Below, in pieces: positions 56,268-64,000 of a DNA stretch of 64,000 nucleotides. This stretch comes from Lentisalinibacter sp035655155 (GTDB taxonomy: Bacteria > Pseudomonadota > Gammaproteobacteria > Steroidobacterales > Woeseiaceae). The notes under the pieces are model-generated. The model did no database searches, was not told where the DNA came from, and saw nothing but the letters and a program-made list of their open reading frames with translations. Made by a program: the position numbers and the translations under genes. The stretch covers positions 1-64,000 of the forward strand of contig DASRVH010000156.1 of assembly GCA_035655155.1 (NCBI GenBank), given 5' to 3'. Position 1 is the stretch's first letter. The number at the start of each line of letters is the position of its first letter.

Positions 56268-57734
56268 ATGCAGAAGCTCAGCCTCCTCGACGCCACGTTC
56301 CTCTACGCAGAGACGGACAACACGCCCATGCACGTGGCCGGGCTGCAGCATTTCGAGCTGCCGCCCGACCAGGACGCCGACGCCTTCTACGAATCGCTGA
56401 AGCGCTTCGTCGAGGCGCGGGCCCACCTGGTGCCGTTCATGCTGCGGCGCCTGCGCCCCGCGCCGCTGGGCATGGATCATCCCGTCTGGGTTCTCGATAC
56501 CACCTTCGACATCGACTACCACGTGCAGCGGGTCACCCTGCCGGCGCCGGGCACGACGGAGCAGCTGGAAGAGGCTGCCGCCGAACTCCACTCGCAGCCG
56601 CTCGACCGGGCCCGCCCGCTCTGGCGATGGTGGCTCATCGACGGCCTCGAGTCGGGCCGCGTGGCCTGGTACACCCAGTATCACCATGCCTGCCTTGACG
56701 GCATGGGCGGGCAGGCCATATTCGAGATCTTCTTCGGCCCCACGCCGGAGCCGCCGCCGGTGCCCGTCGCACCGGAGGAGATGGACGAGGAGGACCCGGG
56801 TACCTGGGGCCTGCTGCGGGACACGGCGCTGCGCTTCGGCGCCAATCCCGTGCGCTTCGCCCGCATGCTGCCGGACCTCGCGCGCACCACCCAGGACCTG
56901 GCGACGCGGGCGTTCCGCTCGGTCGGCGGCATGAGGGCCGTCATGCCGCGGGTGCCGCGCACGCGCTTCAGCGTCGCCATCGGCCCCGAGCGGGCCCTGG
57001 CGCTCGGCTCCATCCCGCTGACGCCGCTCAAGGCCATCGGCAGGGAGCACGGCTGCACCGTCAACGATGCCTTCCTGGCCGTGTGCGCCGGCGGGCTGCG
57101 CAGCTACCTGGAGCAGCTCGGCGAACTGCCGGAGCGCTCGCTGGTGGCGGGCACGCCGGTGTCGGTGCGCAAGCCCGGCGATACCAGCCTGCACAACCAG
57201 GTGAGCATGCTGATGTGCGACCTGGCCACGGACCGCGAGGATCCCGTCGAGCGGATGAAGGCCATCCGCGAGTCCATTGACGGCGGCATCGAGGTGGTGC
57301 GCCAGCTCGACAACGTGCATCTCGGCGATCTCACCGTGCTCGGGCTGCCCATCGCGTTCCAGGGTGTGGCCACGCTTGCCAACCGGCTCCGCCTCGGCAG
57401 CATCATCCGCCTGCCGATGAACCTGGTGATCTCCAATATCCCCGGCCCCCGGCAGACGCTGTATCTGAACGGGGCCCGCCTGCTCACCCACTATCCGGTG
57501 TCGATCCCGAGCCACGGCAACGCGCTGAACATCACCGTGCAATCCTACGGCGAGCGCATGGACTTCGGTCTCGTCGCCTGTCGGCGGACCGTGCCGGATG
57601 TGCACACGCTGCGGGATCACGTGCTGCAGGCGTGGGACGAGCTGCAGCGGGCGGCCGGCAAGACGCCCGCGCCGCCGCTGCCCGTGGAGCCCCCTGCCCG
57701 TCCCGCGTCCGGACCTCGCCAGACCCTGGCTTAA
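56268..57734 (+). CDS. Wax ester synthase/diacylglycerol acyltransferase (WS/DGAT)
   Basis: 488 residues. QKLSLLDATFLYAETDNTPMHVAGLQ is the family opening. The catalytic HHxxxDG appears as YHHACLDGMGG (about residue 142). PxxxFN-like TRFSVAIGPERALAL, the ND motif in GCTVNDAFLAVCAGGLRSYL, and NLVISNIPGPRQTLYLNGARL complete the pattern. It acylates long-chain alcohols or diacylglycerol from acyl-CoA for storage lipid. A 37-bp gap separates it from the S9 peptidase; no other lipid gene is adjacent. Confidence 0.93.
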   Translation: MQKLSLLDATFLYAETDNTPMHVAGLQHFELPPDQDADAFYESLKRFVEARAHLVPFMLRRLRPAPLGMDHPVWVLDTTFDIDYHVQRVTLPAPGTTEQLEEAAAELHSQPLDRARPLWRWWLIDGLESGRVAWYTQYHHACLDGMGGQAIFEIFFGPTPEPPPVPVAPEEMDEEDPGTWGLLRDTALRFGANPVRFARMLPDLARTTQDLATRAFRSVGGMRAVMPRVPRTRFSVAIGPERALALGSIPLTPLKAIGREHGCTVNDAFLAVCAGGLRSYLEQLGELPERSLVAGTPVSVRKPGDTSLHNQVSMLMCDLATDREDPVERMKAIRESIDGGIEVVRQLDNVHLGDLTVLGLPIAFQGVATLANRLRLGSIIRLPMNLVISNIPGPRQTLYLNGARLLTHYPVSIPSHGNALNITVQSYGERMDFGLVACRRTVPDVHTLRDHVLQAWDELQRAAGKTPAPPLPVEPPARPASGPRQTLA

Positions 57735-57749
57735 CCCTCGCAGCGCCGC

Positions 57750-57885
57750 TTAGCTCGTCTGCGCCTCCCGCGCCTTGCGGCGCCGCTTGTTCGCGCCGAA
57801 GGTCAGGCTCTGGGCGTTGATGTCGAGATCCAGCGCCAGCAACTCCCAGGTCTCCGGCCGGCGGCTACCAGTTTCGACGGATCGA
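57750..57885 (-). pseudogene. Possible 3' remnant of a lost gene
   Basis: In the gap between two genes, a minus-strand frame ends at TAA (57750-57752) after WELLALDLDINAQSLTFG-ANKRRRKAREAQTS. The residue pattern looks like the C-terminal strand and basic tail of a real protein. No start codon with a ribosome site lies in frame before the kinase gene takes over at 57886. It may be what is left of a gene whose front was deleted, or chance. I do not recognise the family. Confidence 0.3.
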
Positions 57886-60396
57886 TCAGGTGGGGCGAGC
57901 CTCGGCAAGCAGATCCCGGGCCGCTACCGTCTCCCGATGATCGTCGCCGAGGGCGTAGACGAGATGGGGTAGCGCGGAATCGAGGTCCGCCGCCGCTCCG
58001 GCACTGTCACCGGCTCCGAGCCGGATCTCCGCACGTTGAACGAGTGCGCGGCCGAGATAGATGCTCCCCGTGGAATCGGGACGGGCGTGTTCCCTCAGCC
58101 GCTCGATCAGCCCGTCGACGAGTTCCCGCGCCGTGGCGTAGTCGGCGCGCAGGCGGTAGACCTCGGCGCCTTCGACCAGCGCCGAGATGAGGCCGGGGGT
58201 CTCCCGGGCCTGCGGATAGCCGGCATCGGCCAGCAGCGCGTCGATCTCGCGGGCCGCCGTCTCGAGGTTGCCGAGGCCACGGTGCACCTTCACGCGATTA
58301 ACGCGGATACTCATGGCGAGTGCCCGGTCGGCTTCCGGGTTTTCCAGGAGGGCCTCGGCGGCGTCCAGGCTCTGCGTTGCACGCTTGAAGGCCTCGCCGG
58401 CCATGTGGACGGTGGCCATCCCGAGGTTCACGCGCGCCGCCACGAGTTTATTGCCGTCGGCCTCGGCTAGCGCCAGGCTCTGGGTGTAGACGGCCTCGGC
58501 CTTGTCGAGGCTCCCCACGGACACGAGCAAACTGCCGTACTGGGCGAGCAGCGATGCCGCGCCGCGTCCCGCAAAGCCGCTGGCGCGCATGCGGCCGACG
58601 AGGTCGTCGAACGCATCGAGCGCCTCGGGTATGCGGCCGAGATTCTTTAGCACCACCGCCTTGTTGGCGGCGACCCGCTGGTAGCCGAGGGTCGCTCCCC
58701 GGCCCGTCGACTCGAGCAGCTCGAGCACCTCGTCCAGATACCGGATGGCCTCGTTCGGTCTGCCTTCGTTGAAATGGCGGAACGCGATGTCGTTCAGCAC
58801 GAGCCCGCGCAGGTTGGTGCCCGGCGCCGGGTGCGCGTCGAGCAGGCGTTGCGCGGCGAACATCGTGGCCAGCGCTTCGTCGTTCCGGCCCGCCTGAACC
58901 TCGGCACGCGATCTTGCGCGCAGGCACTCCACGCTGGTGTCGATGTCGGGAGCCGTGAGCGACGCATAGAGAGCCAGGCCCTCGGCGAGCCGCTCGGCCG
59001 AGCGGTCGGGGTCCTGCATCATGGTCGTGCGGGCCCGTCGGCAGAGCACTGCGGCGAGCACATCGGCCTCGCCGTGGTCACGGGCAATGCGCTCGGCTTC
59101 CTGCAGCAACTCGGCTTCGCGCTGCCGCTCGCCCAGGCTGGAATACCGGCGCGATACGTCGAACAGCACGGACGCCATGAACGGCTGATCCGTGCCGAAC
59201 TGGTTCTCCAGGAGGCTGCGGCCCCGGTCCAGGAGTTCGACAGAAGTGAGCGCGCCGTCGCCCGTCTCCTCCATCAGCAGGCTGTAGAACTCGTTGCTGG
59301 CCTGGACCCGCTGCTGCTGGTTTACGGCGATGCCCTGCTGCCGTTTCGCTTCCACCATCTGCCAGCTCGTGATGAGCGTGGCGGCAACGAGCGCCACCAC
59401 AGTCAGCATCGCTCCTGCCACGCCGCTCCGATTGCGCTGGACGAATTTCCGCAGCCGATACCCGGAGCGCTGACCGGCTGCGCTGACGGGATAGCCGGAC
59501 AGGTAGGCTTCCAGGTCTCTGCGCAGAGCGTTCGCGTCGCGGTAGCGATCGCCCGGGTCCGCACGCAGGCACTGTTCGACGATCAGCGTGACTTCGCGCG
59601 GCAGGGACTGCCGCACAGCACCCGGCAGGGTGAGCGGCCGGCCGTCGACGGAACGCTGGATGGCATCGGTGAGCGTCTCTCCTTCGGTCGGCAGGCTGCC
59701 GCCGAGCACTTCGGCCATCAGCAGTCCGAGCTGGTAGACATCGGAGGCGATCGAGATCGGCTTGCCCAACAGCTGTTCGGGGCTCGCGTACCGGGGCGTC
59801 ATGGCGCCCGCGCGGGTCAGGTGTCCGGGTTCGTCCTCGAGCAGCTTCGCGATGCCGAAGTCCAGCAGCTTGACCCTGCCGTTCGTCGTGACGAGCACGT
59901 TGGAAGGCTTGATGTCGCGATGCACTACCAGATTCGCGTGCGCGAAAGCGACGGCGTCGACGACGTCGATCAGCAGGCGGATCCTGTCGGCCAGCTTCAG
60001 CGAGCGCTCGTCGCAATAGCGCGTGATCGGGCTGCCCTCGACCAGCTCCATCACGATGTAGGGCCAGCCCTCGGCCGTCAGTCTCGCGTCGTACAGCTGC
60101 GATATGTGGGGATGATTCAGGCCCGCGAGGACGCTCTGCTCCTGCATGAAGCGTTCGCGCATGGCCGGGCTGAAGCCGCTGATCGTGGACAGCTTTATCG
60201 CGACGTCCCGCTCGAAGCTGCCGTCGATACGGGAGGCGCGGTAGACGCGGCTCATGCCGCCTTCGGCAATGAAGTCGGTGATCCGATAGCCGTCGAGTTC
60301 GCGGTCGACCAGGGTTTCCTGCTCCCCGGCCGACAATTCCGAAAGTATCCCGAGGCCCGCTCCTGTCGAGAACGGGTCTTCGTCAGAGCCTCTCAT
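57886..60396 (-). CDS. Membrane Ser/Thr protein kinase with TPR domain (second paralogue)
   Basis: 836 residues from the ATG at 60396; the frame is open to 60750 but that part overlaps the divergent hydrolase. DEDPFSTGAGLGILSELSAGE matches the start of the kinase at 25342. Kinase domain: IAEGGMSRVYRA loop, Lys68, catalytic VHRDIKPSNVLV (Asp161), DFG Asp179, ASPEQLLG. One membrane helix (AGAMLTVVALVAATLITSW, about 325-343), then TPR-like repeats different from those of the paralogue. No sigma factor is adjacent. A TATAAC that could serve as -10 lies about 40 bp before the start. Confidence 0.92.
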   Translation of the reverse strand: MRGSDEDPFSTGAGLGILSELSAGEQETLVDRELDGYRITDFIAEGGMSRVYRASRIDGSFERDVAIKLSTISGFSPAMRERFMQEQSVLAGLNHPHISQLYDARLTAEGWPYIVMELVEGSPITRYCDERSLKLADRIRLLIDVVDAVAFAHANLVVHRDIKPSNVLVTTNGRVKLLDFGIAKLLEDEPGHLTRAGAMTPRYASPEQLLGKPISIASDVYQLGLLMAEVLGGSLPTEGETLTDAIQRSVDGRPLTLPGAVRQSLPREVTLIVEQCLRADPGDRYRDANALRRDLEAYLSGYPVSAAGQRSGYRLRKFVQRNRSGVAGAMLTVVALVAATLITSWQMVEAKRQQGIAVNQQQRVQASNEFYSLLMEETGDGALTSVELLDRGRSLLENQFGTDQPFMASVLFDVSRRYSSLGERQREAELLQEAERIARDHGEADVLAAVLCRRARTTMMQDPDRSAERLAEGLALYASLTAPDIDTSVECLRARSRAEVQAGRNDEALATMFAAQRLLDAHPAPGTNLRGLVLNDIAFRHFNEGRPNEAIRYLDEVLELLESTGRGATLGYQRVAANKAVVLKNLGRIPEALDAFDDLVGRMRASGFAGRGAASLLAQYGSLLVSVGSLDKAEAVYTQSLALAEADGNKLVAARVNLGMATVHMAGEAFKRATQSLDAAEALLENPEADRALAMSIRVNRVKVHRGLGNLETAAREIDALLADAGYPQARETPGLISALVEGAEVYRLRADYATARELVDGLIERLREHARPDSTGSIYLGRALVQRAEIRLGAGDSAGAAADLDSALPHLVYALGDDHRETVAARDLLAEARPT

Positions 60397-60589
60397 CGCC
60401 GATCCTGCTCCTTTCCGTCGTTCGCGCAGGGGCGTTATACACTGCTCGGCCCGGAGAGACGACACACCGCGTTCCATGCTGCGCCGCGACCCCTGCGTGC
60501 CCCGGCTCGCCAGGGCGAATTTCGGGCGATTCATCCGCTCTTTGGCCGGACTGCTATAAAGGACGTCCACTGAAGGAAGAGGCACGGAA

Positions 60590-61471
60590 TTGAAACCGAG
60601 ACAACTTGACCGCTTGCTGTGGCGTACCAGCCGGTCTGCGCCTGCCGTTTCCGAGACCCGGATCGTCCGCACGTCGCTCTCGGATGTCCGGATACGTGAT
60701 TCCGGCGGCGACCGGCCCGCCATCGCGTTCCTTTGCGATCCGCCCGTCACGGTCGAGGCCTATGACCAGTTGATCGGGCTCCTGTCTCCCGGGTTTCGCG
60801 TGCTGGTCGTCGAGTTGCCGGGTTTCGGATTCTCGGCGCCCCACAGTGCCGGGGCGTACGGATTCCAGGCTGCGGTGAGTGCCGTCGAGGAAGCGTTGCG
60901 ATCGCTCCGGCCCGGGCCGCTGGTGCTCGCCGGACCGTGCATCTGCGGCTTCGTCGCCGCAGCGATCGCCCGCCGCGGTAATCTCGACCTCCGAGGCCTG
61001 ATTCTGATGCAGACGCCGGATCTCGCGGGGATGCGCGCCTGGACCGAGCGGATGGACCCGAAACGCCGCCTGCGCACCCCCTACCTCGGACAGATACTGG
61101 TTCGCTGCAACGCGAAACAGCTGGCTCGCTTCTGGATCGGTTACGCGTGCGGACAGAGCTGCGACCATCGACCACTGGCGTCCGCAACGATTGCCGCCCT
61201 CGACGCCGGCGGCGCGTACCCTCTGGCGACCATGCTGCAGGGCTGGGGTGACGATCTCGAGGACAGTGCTATCGACGTGGCGGCGATGGCGGTATGGGGG
61301 CGCGATGACCGGTCTCACCTACACACCGACCCTGAGTCCACGTTACGGCATGTACCGGCGGCGGAAGTGATGCAGTTCGAAGATTGCGGCCATTTCGTGG
61401 AACTGGAGGATGCGTCGGAGTTTGTTTCCCGTATCCGCCCGTTCCTGGAAGGCTGCCTGAGATTCTCATGA
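60590..61471 (+). CDS. Alpha/beta hydrolase with Cys at the nucleophile position
   Basis: 293 residues from a TTG at 60590, supported by AGGAAGAGG seven bases upstream and a TATAAA (60555-60560) before it. The fold shows RVLVVELPGFGFSAPHSAGAYG, the nucleophile elbow LVLAGPCICGFVAAAIARRG, AVWGRDDRSH (Asp) and FEDCGHFVELED (His). In the elbow the usual Gly-x-Ser-x-Gly is Gly-Pro-Cys-Ile-Cys-Gly, putting Cys117 where Ser is expected. Other cysteines occur near CNAKQ, YACGQSC and EDCGH. It is divergent from the second kinase. Enzyme class not assignable. Confidence 0.8.
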   Translation: MKPRQLDRLLWRTSRSAPAVSETRIVRTSLSDVRIRDSGGDRPAIAFLCDPPVTVEAYDQLIGLLSPGFRVLVVELPGFGFSAPHSAGAYGFQAAVSAVEEALRSLRPGPLVLAGPCICGFVAAAIARRGNLDLRGLILMQTPDLAGMRAWTERMDPKRRLRTPYLGQILVRCNAKQLARFWIGYACGQSCDHRPLASATIAALDAGGAYPLATMLQGWGDDLEDSAIDVAAMAVWGRDDRSHLHTDPESTLRHVPAAEVMQFEDCGHFVELEDASEFVSRIRPFLEGCLRFS

Positions 61472-61750
61472 TCCGGATGCTGCAATCGGGGGCAAATCGC
61501 GCAGCGGCCGGTACTCATTAGAGGTTTCGTGGATCTGCTGGCAAAGGGTGAGCGGGGTCTACTCACTGCGGTGGCTGGGCTGGCATTGACGGCCGCGACC
61601 CGGGTGGCTGTCGCGTTCGTCCATGCTCGACTGACGACAACCGTGCCCCGATCGAAACCGCTTCGCTCGAAAGCGGCCCTCTTCGTTTGTTGCGGTATGA
61701 TTTCCGCAGTCGCCTCGAAGGTGACACTCAACGTTGGATGAACGGTAGGT
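61472..61750. other. Non-coding gap at the start of the lower-GC tail
   Basis: A short open frame from 61529 (70 residues, hydrophobic middle) has no ribosome site and ends before the next gene; I do not call it. No hairpin or repeat stands out. Base composition begins to fall here. ATG at 61751 (next gene) lacks a good ribosome site except GGTAGGT at 61744-61750, directly abutting it. Confidence 0.4.
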
Positions 61751-62187
61751 ATGAATCTGATGGCGTTTCGGTCTGCAGTCAATACCTGGTTCTATCTGGT
61801 TGTCATCGCCGCAGCCGCTATCGTCATTGCAGCTTTGTTCCCGGTTATGGAGGCAGGAACTTCGGGAGTGATGGCGGCGGCTGTCGTGAGTGCTGTTGTG
61901 GCCATTGGGCTTCCCCTGTGGCTTCGCGCATCCACCAGATACACCGTCACTCATGAATTGGTGACCGTCAGATCGGGCCCGTTCCGCTGGCAAATACCAA
62001 GGTCCGAGATTTCGGAGATTCAGCCGTCTCGCTCCTTCCTGTCGTTACCCGCGCTATCTCTGGATCGACTCAATCCGGACATTACGGCCTACGAACGAAT
62101 GGCTACGTGTACGTAAGTTCTCGCATCCGACAACACTTTATGAACGAGCAAAGTTGCTCAGTTGATATCAGTTCATGTTTGGGGTGA
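61751..62187 (+). pseudogene. PH-domain (bacterial PH-like) membrane protein, frameshifted near the C-terminus
   Basis: The open frame runs 61751-62116 (121 residues): two membrane helices (about 13-32 and 37-57), then YTVTHELVTVRSGPFRWQIPRSEISEIQPSRSFLSLPALSLDRL, the start of a bacterial PH-like domain. After LDRL the frame turns into NPDITAYERMATCT and stops. From 62074 another frame gives GHYGLRTNGYVYVSSRIRQHF and ends at 62185-62187, which is how such domains usually finish. One missing base near 62072-62074 restores the whole gene (about 145 residues). Either a recent frameshift mutation or a sequencing error. Confidence 0.7.
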
Positions 62188-63344
62188 GCACGCCTCGACG
62201 CCTCGCAGGGCTGCTCGGTATCGTCGCATTATCATTGTTGGCCTACGCGTTCTTTCAACGCGAGAACTCCGAAGGTACCGAGATTATCGTTCCTTCCTCG
62301 ACTTCAGTCGATATCCAGCAAATCGAAGCGAACACGTCACCTCCACCCGAGTTACCCGCGGCAGACTTGCATTCTGCGTTGACTGAAGTCTGCGCAGACG
62401 CTGCCACCGAGCCCGCCGGCGGAGAGTGGACGCAGGAGGAAATTCAGGCGCAGATACACGACTTCAACCAGCAAAAGCTGAGGTTGTCTCAGAACCTGTC
62501 GGCATCTTCGTCTGCGGAGCACTTACACCTGGCGGCCTTGCTAGAGGATGACCCGGCATCACGCGTCGCACTGCTCGATAGAGCGATTTCAATTAGTCCA
62601 TCGGACTCGTTTCTGCTGTGGGGCGCCGTACGAATTTGCTCTGAAGCAGCCGAAGCCACGGCCTGCCCGCTGCGGAACTGGGAGCAGCTATTGATCGCCG
62701 TTGACGGCCAAAACAGTGAATCTTGGGTCCGAATTGCCGCCAATAGATACGCGGCGAATGAGTATGCTGCTGCACTCGAAGCGATGCGCTACGCCTCTAC
62801 GGCCGCAGAAACTCGTGCCTACTGGACCGAAACCATCGAGATGGTCGAGCGAGGTCTTGCCGCGGGTAGCGACATGGATTTTCCGGAGCGAGTCGGTATG
62901 GCTTTCGGGTTTGCGGCCTCTGAACTTCCGCGCTACGGCGACTACATAAGAATGTGCGAGGATCGGTCTGCACAAAGTGTGGATTGGGCTTATGCCTGCC
63001 TTGCTTATGGCCAGTTGGTGGAGGTTCAGGGGAAGACCGAAATTGGCGTCTCTATTTCTCGCGATCTCCAAAGACTCGCGCAAGAGGCGCTAGGTGAGGC
63101 GGACAAAGCTGCCGAATTAAAACGGCGGCAAGATGAGCGGCGCCAGCAACGGCTCGATTCAATCGAGGAATACAACCCGGCAATAGAGCGGCTTATCGTC
63201 TCGAGCCCGACATTGTTCTCCGCATACATGGCAGCAATCAGAACAAAAGGCGAAGAAGCTGCTCGACGGCAAGTGACGGTCGAAATCGAGCGACTCATTG
63301 AGCAACAGCCTGGCCTGGCTTGTGAGAAAGTGTGGGTCCGGTAA
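62175..63344 (+). CDS. Membrane-anchored protein of unknown function (helical, TPR-like)
   Basis: 389 residues from the ATG at 62175, without a clear ribosome site; it would overlap the repaired PH-domain gene by 13 bases, so coupling is likely. A single N-terminal membrane helix (about 10-27, GLLGIVALSLLAYAFF), then a helical part with four or more Cys (EVCAD, RICSEA, TACPLR, RMCEDR, YACLAYG) and SEL1/TPR-like spacing. A charged coiled coil lies at about 305-335 (ADKAAELKRRQDERRQQRLD). No family recognised. GC is clearly lower than in the rest of the window. Confidence 0.75.
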   Translation: MFGVSTPRRLAGLLGIVALSLLAYAFFQRENSEGTEIIVPSSTSVDIQQIEANTSPPPELPAADLHSALTEVCADAATEPAGGEWTQEEIQAQIHDFNQQKLRLSQNLSASSSAEHLHLAALLEDDPASRVALLDRAISISPSDSFLLWGAVRICSEAAEATACPLRNWEQLLIAVDGQNSESWVRIAANRYAANEYAAALEAMRYASTAAETRAYWTETIEMVERGLAAGSDMDFPERVGMAFGFAASELPRYGDYIRMCEDRSAQSVDWAYACLAYGQLVEVQGKTEIGVSISRDLQRLAQEALGEADKAAELKRRQDERRQQRLDSIEEYNPAIERLIVSSPTLFSAYMAAIRTKGEEAARRQVTVEIERLIEQQPGLACEKVWVR

Positions 63345-63432
63345 TGATCGGGAAAGCGACCGTAGCGCTGTTCTGAAGTAGGATTCCCGTTATCGACTCG
63401 AAGGCGATTATCGTGTGCATCGATAGGACAGA

Positions 63433-64000
63433 GTGGCAAGCCTCGTTGTGAAGACCAGCTGTATTTGGCCGTTCAGAGGTGTGCGCGGTTGGCTGCGGCT
63501 TATGGTGGTCGTATGCGCCATCGCCTCGGTCTCAACGGGACTTGCTGATGGCGGTAGTAGACAACCGTCTGGCGAAATTAAGGAGATAGTCCGTCCGGCG
63601 GACGTTGATGAGGTAAGCGGCCTGTCGGGTTGGTTTGACGAAACTTTCGAGCCGGAAATGCACCTCAAGGTGTCCGCATTTATCTATATCGACTGGCAGC
63701 TCTACGAGTGGGTTGTAGATGGTCGTTCGGGCACTGAGCAGCCTCTGCGTATAAGAATTGACCTCGGAATCACCGAGCCAGTAGAGATGGAAGTCCAGGA
63801 GATATCATGGACCACATCTAATACGGTCACGTCCCTGTCAGGTCCCGTCTATCGCAACGACGTTAACGTGGGTTCCGGGGTGATTCGCCCGGCGATCCAC
63901 CGGAAGGAGTTTCGTGGATATATTCGACTACCTGAAGGCAAGTTCGTTATCTCGCCGACACCTCGGTTACCGACGCATATTGTCTATCTCAATGACTGGG
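63433..64000 (+). CDS. Exported protein of unknown function, N-terminal part (cut by window edge)
   Basis: The frame opens after a TAG at 63424-63426 and stays open to the window end (about 189 residues). Start candidates are GTG at 63433 (AGGA four bases upstream) and GTG at 63448. A hydrophobic signal segment WLRLMVVVCAIASVSTGLADG is followed by FEPEMHLKVSAFIYIDWQLYEWV and a strand-rich region. No family recognised. It follows the 62175 gene by 88 bp on the same strand and shares its lower GC. Confidence 0.7.
   Translation, partial: MASLVVKTSCIWPFRGVRGWLRLMVVVCAIASVSTGLADGGSRQPSGEIKEIVRPADVDEVSGLSGWFDETFEPEMHLKVSAFIYIDWQLYEWVVDGRSGTEQPLRIRIDLGITEPVEMEVQEISWTTSNTVTSLSGPVYRNDVNVGSGVIRPAIHRKEFRGYIRLPEGKFVISPTPRLPTHIVYLNDW

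Noticed and set aside
57886..60750. Start of the second kinase at 60750
   Set aside because: The extra 118 residues lie opposite the divergent hydrolase and show no domain; the paralogue supports the ATG at 60396.
61529..61741. 70-residue frame with a hydrophobic centre before the PH-domain gene
   Set aside because: No ribosome site or conserved pattern; looks like chance in a gap.

Overview
The window is GC-rich (about 65-68% in the lines I counted by hand) and densely packed. It looks like a gammaproteobacterial chromosome, possibly from the Chromatiales or a related lineage. The grounds are an Isp-type [NiFe] hydrogenase ordered as in purple sulfur bacteria, a proteobacterial V/A-type ATPase operon, crtI/crtD carotenoid desaturases of the purple-bacterial type, REP-like GTAGGAG...CTCCTAC repeats, a GlyGly-CTERM-like surface protein and CadC-like/TPR regulators. 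The placement is inference; no rRNA or housekeeping marker is present. I saw no tRNA, rRNA, CRISPR array or transposase.

Layout. 1-3532: the 5' part of an isoaspartyl peptidase, a TonB_C-domain periplasmic protein, a VOC-fold protein and a three-gene envelope operon of unknown role. 3739-6788: NAD salvage (pncB, pncA) divergent from a PRPP synthetase that would make the co-substrate of PncB. 6785-11220: an APH-like kinase, a phosphoribosyltransferase overlapping an amidase, and a site-2 protease with CBS domains. 11244-17030: the operon hynD, hupH-like, hynS, isp1, isp2, hynL on the minus strand, a membrane-bound uptake hydrogenase wired through cytochrome b and an HdrD-like Fe-S protein, plus two maturation factors. 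17186-25172: UspA, GMC oxidoreductase, ThDP enzyme, lysoplasmalogenase, YfcC transporter, class I aldolase and cysteine synthase.

25342-28739: a membrane Ser/Thr kinase with TPRs followed by an ECF sigma factor. A close paralogue of the kinase without a sigma factor is at 57886-60396. 28885-33948: a thioesterase, an RND/MMPL exporter fused in frame to a LolA-like domain, and a DUF1302 outer-membrane protein, which suggests lipid or hydrophobic-compound export. 34073-39823: Rieske oxygenase, crtD, a Gln-rich secreted coiled-coil protein, a repeat-bearing non-coding island, and crtI with a small membrane protein. 39990-41144: a choice-of-anchor H-like protein and a zinc-ribbon protein.

41303-49443: a complete nine-gene V/A-type ATPase operon in the order G/H-like, C, I, K, F, E, A, B, D. 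49424-57734: a CadC-like regulator, a PD40 propeller protein, a Tat-type amidohydrolase, an S9 peptidase and a wax ester synthase/DGAT-like acyltransferase. 57886-61471: the second kinase, divergent from an alpha/beta hydrolase with Cys in the nucleophile position.

From about 61480 to the end the composition drops (47-60% GC in the lines I counted). Here lie a PH-domain gene with an apparent 1-nt frameshift and two unrecognised exported or anchored proteins, the last cut by the window edge. This tail looks recently acquired or decaying.
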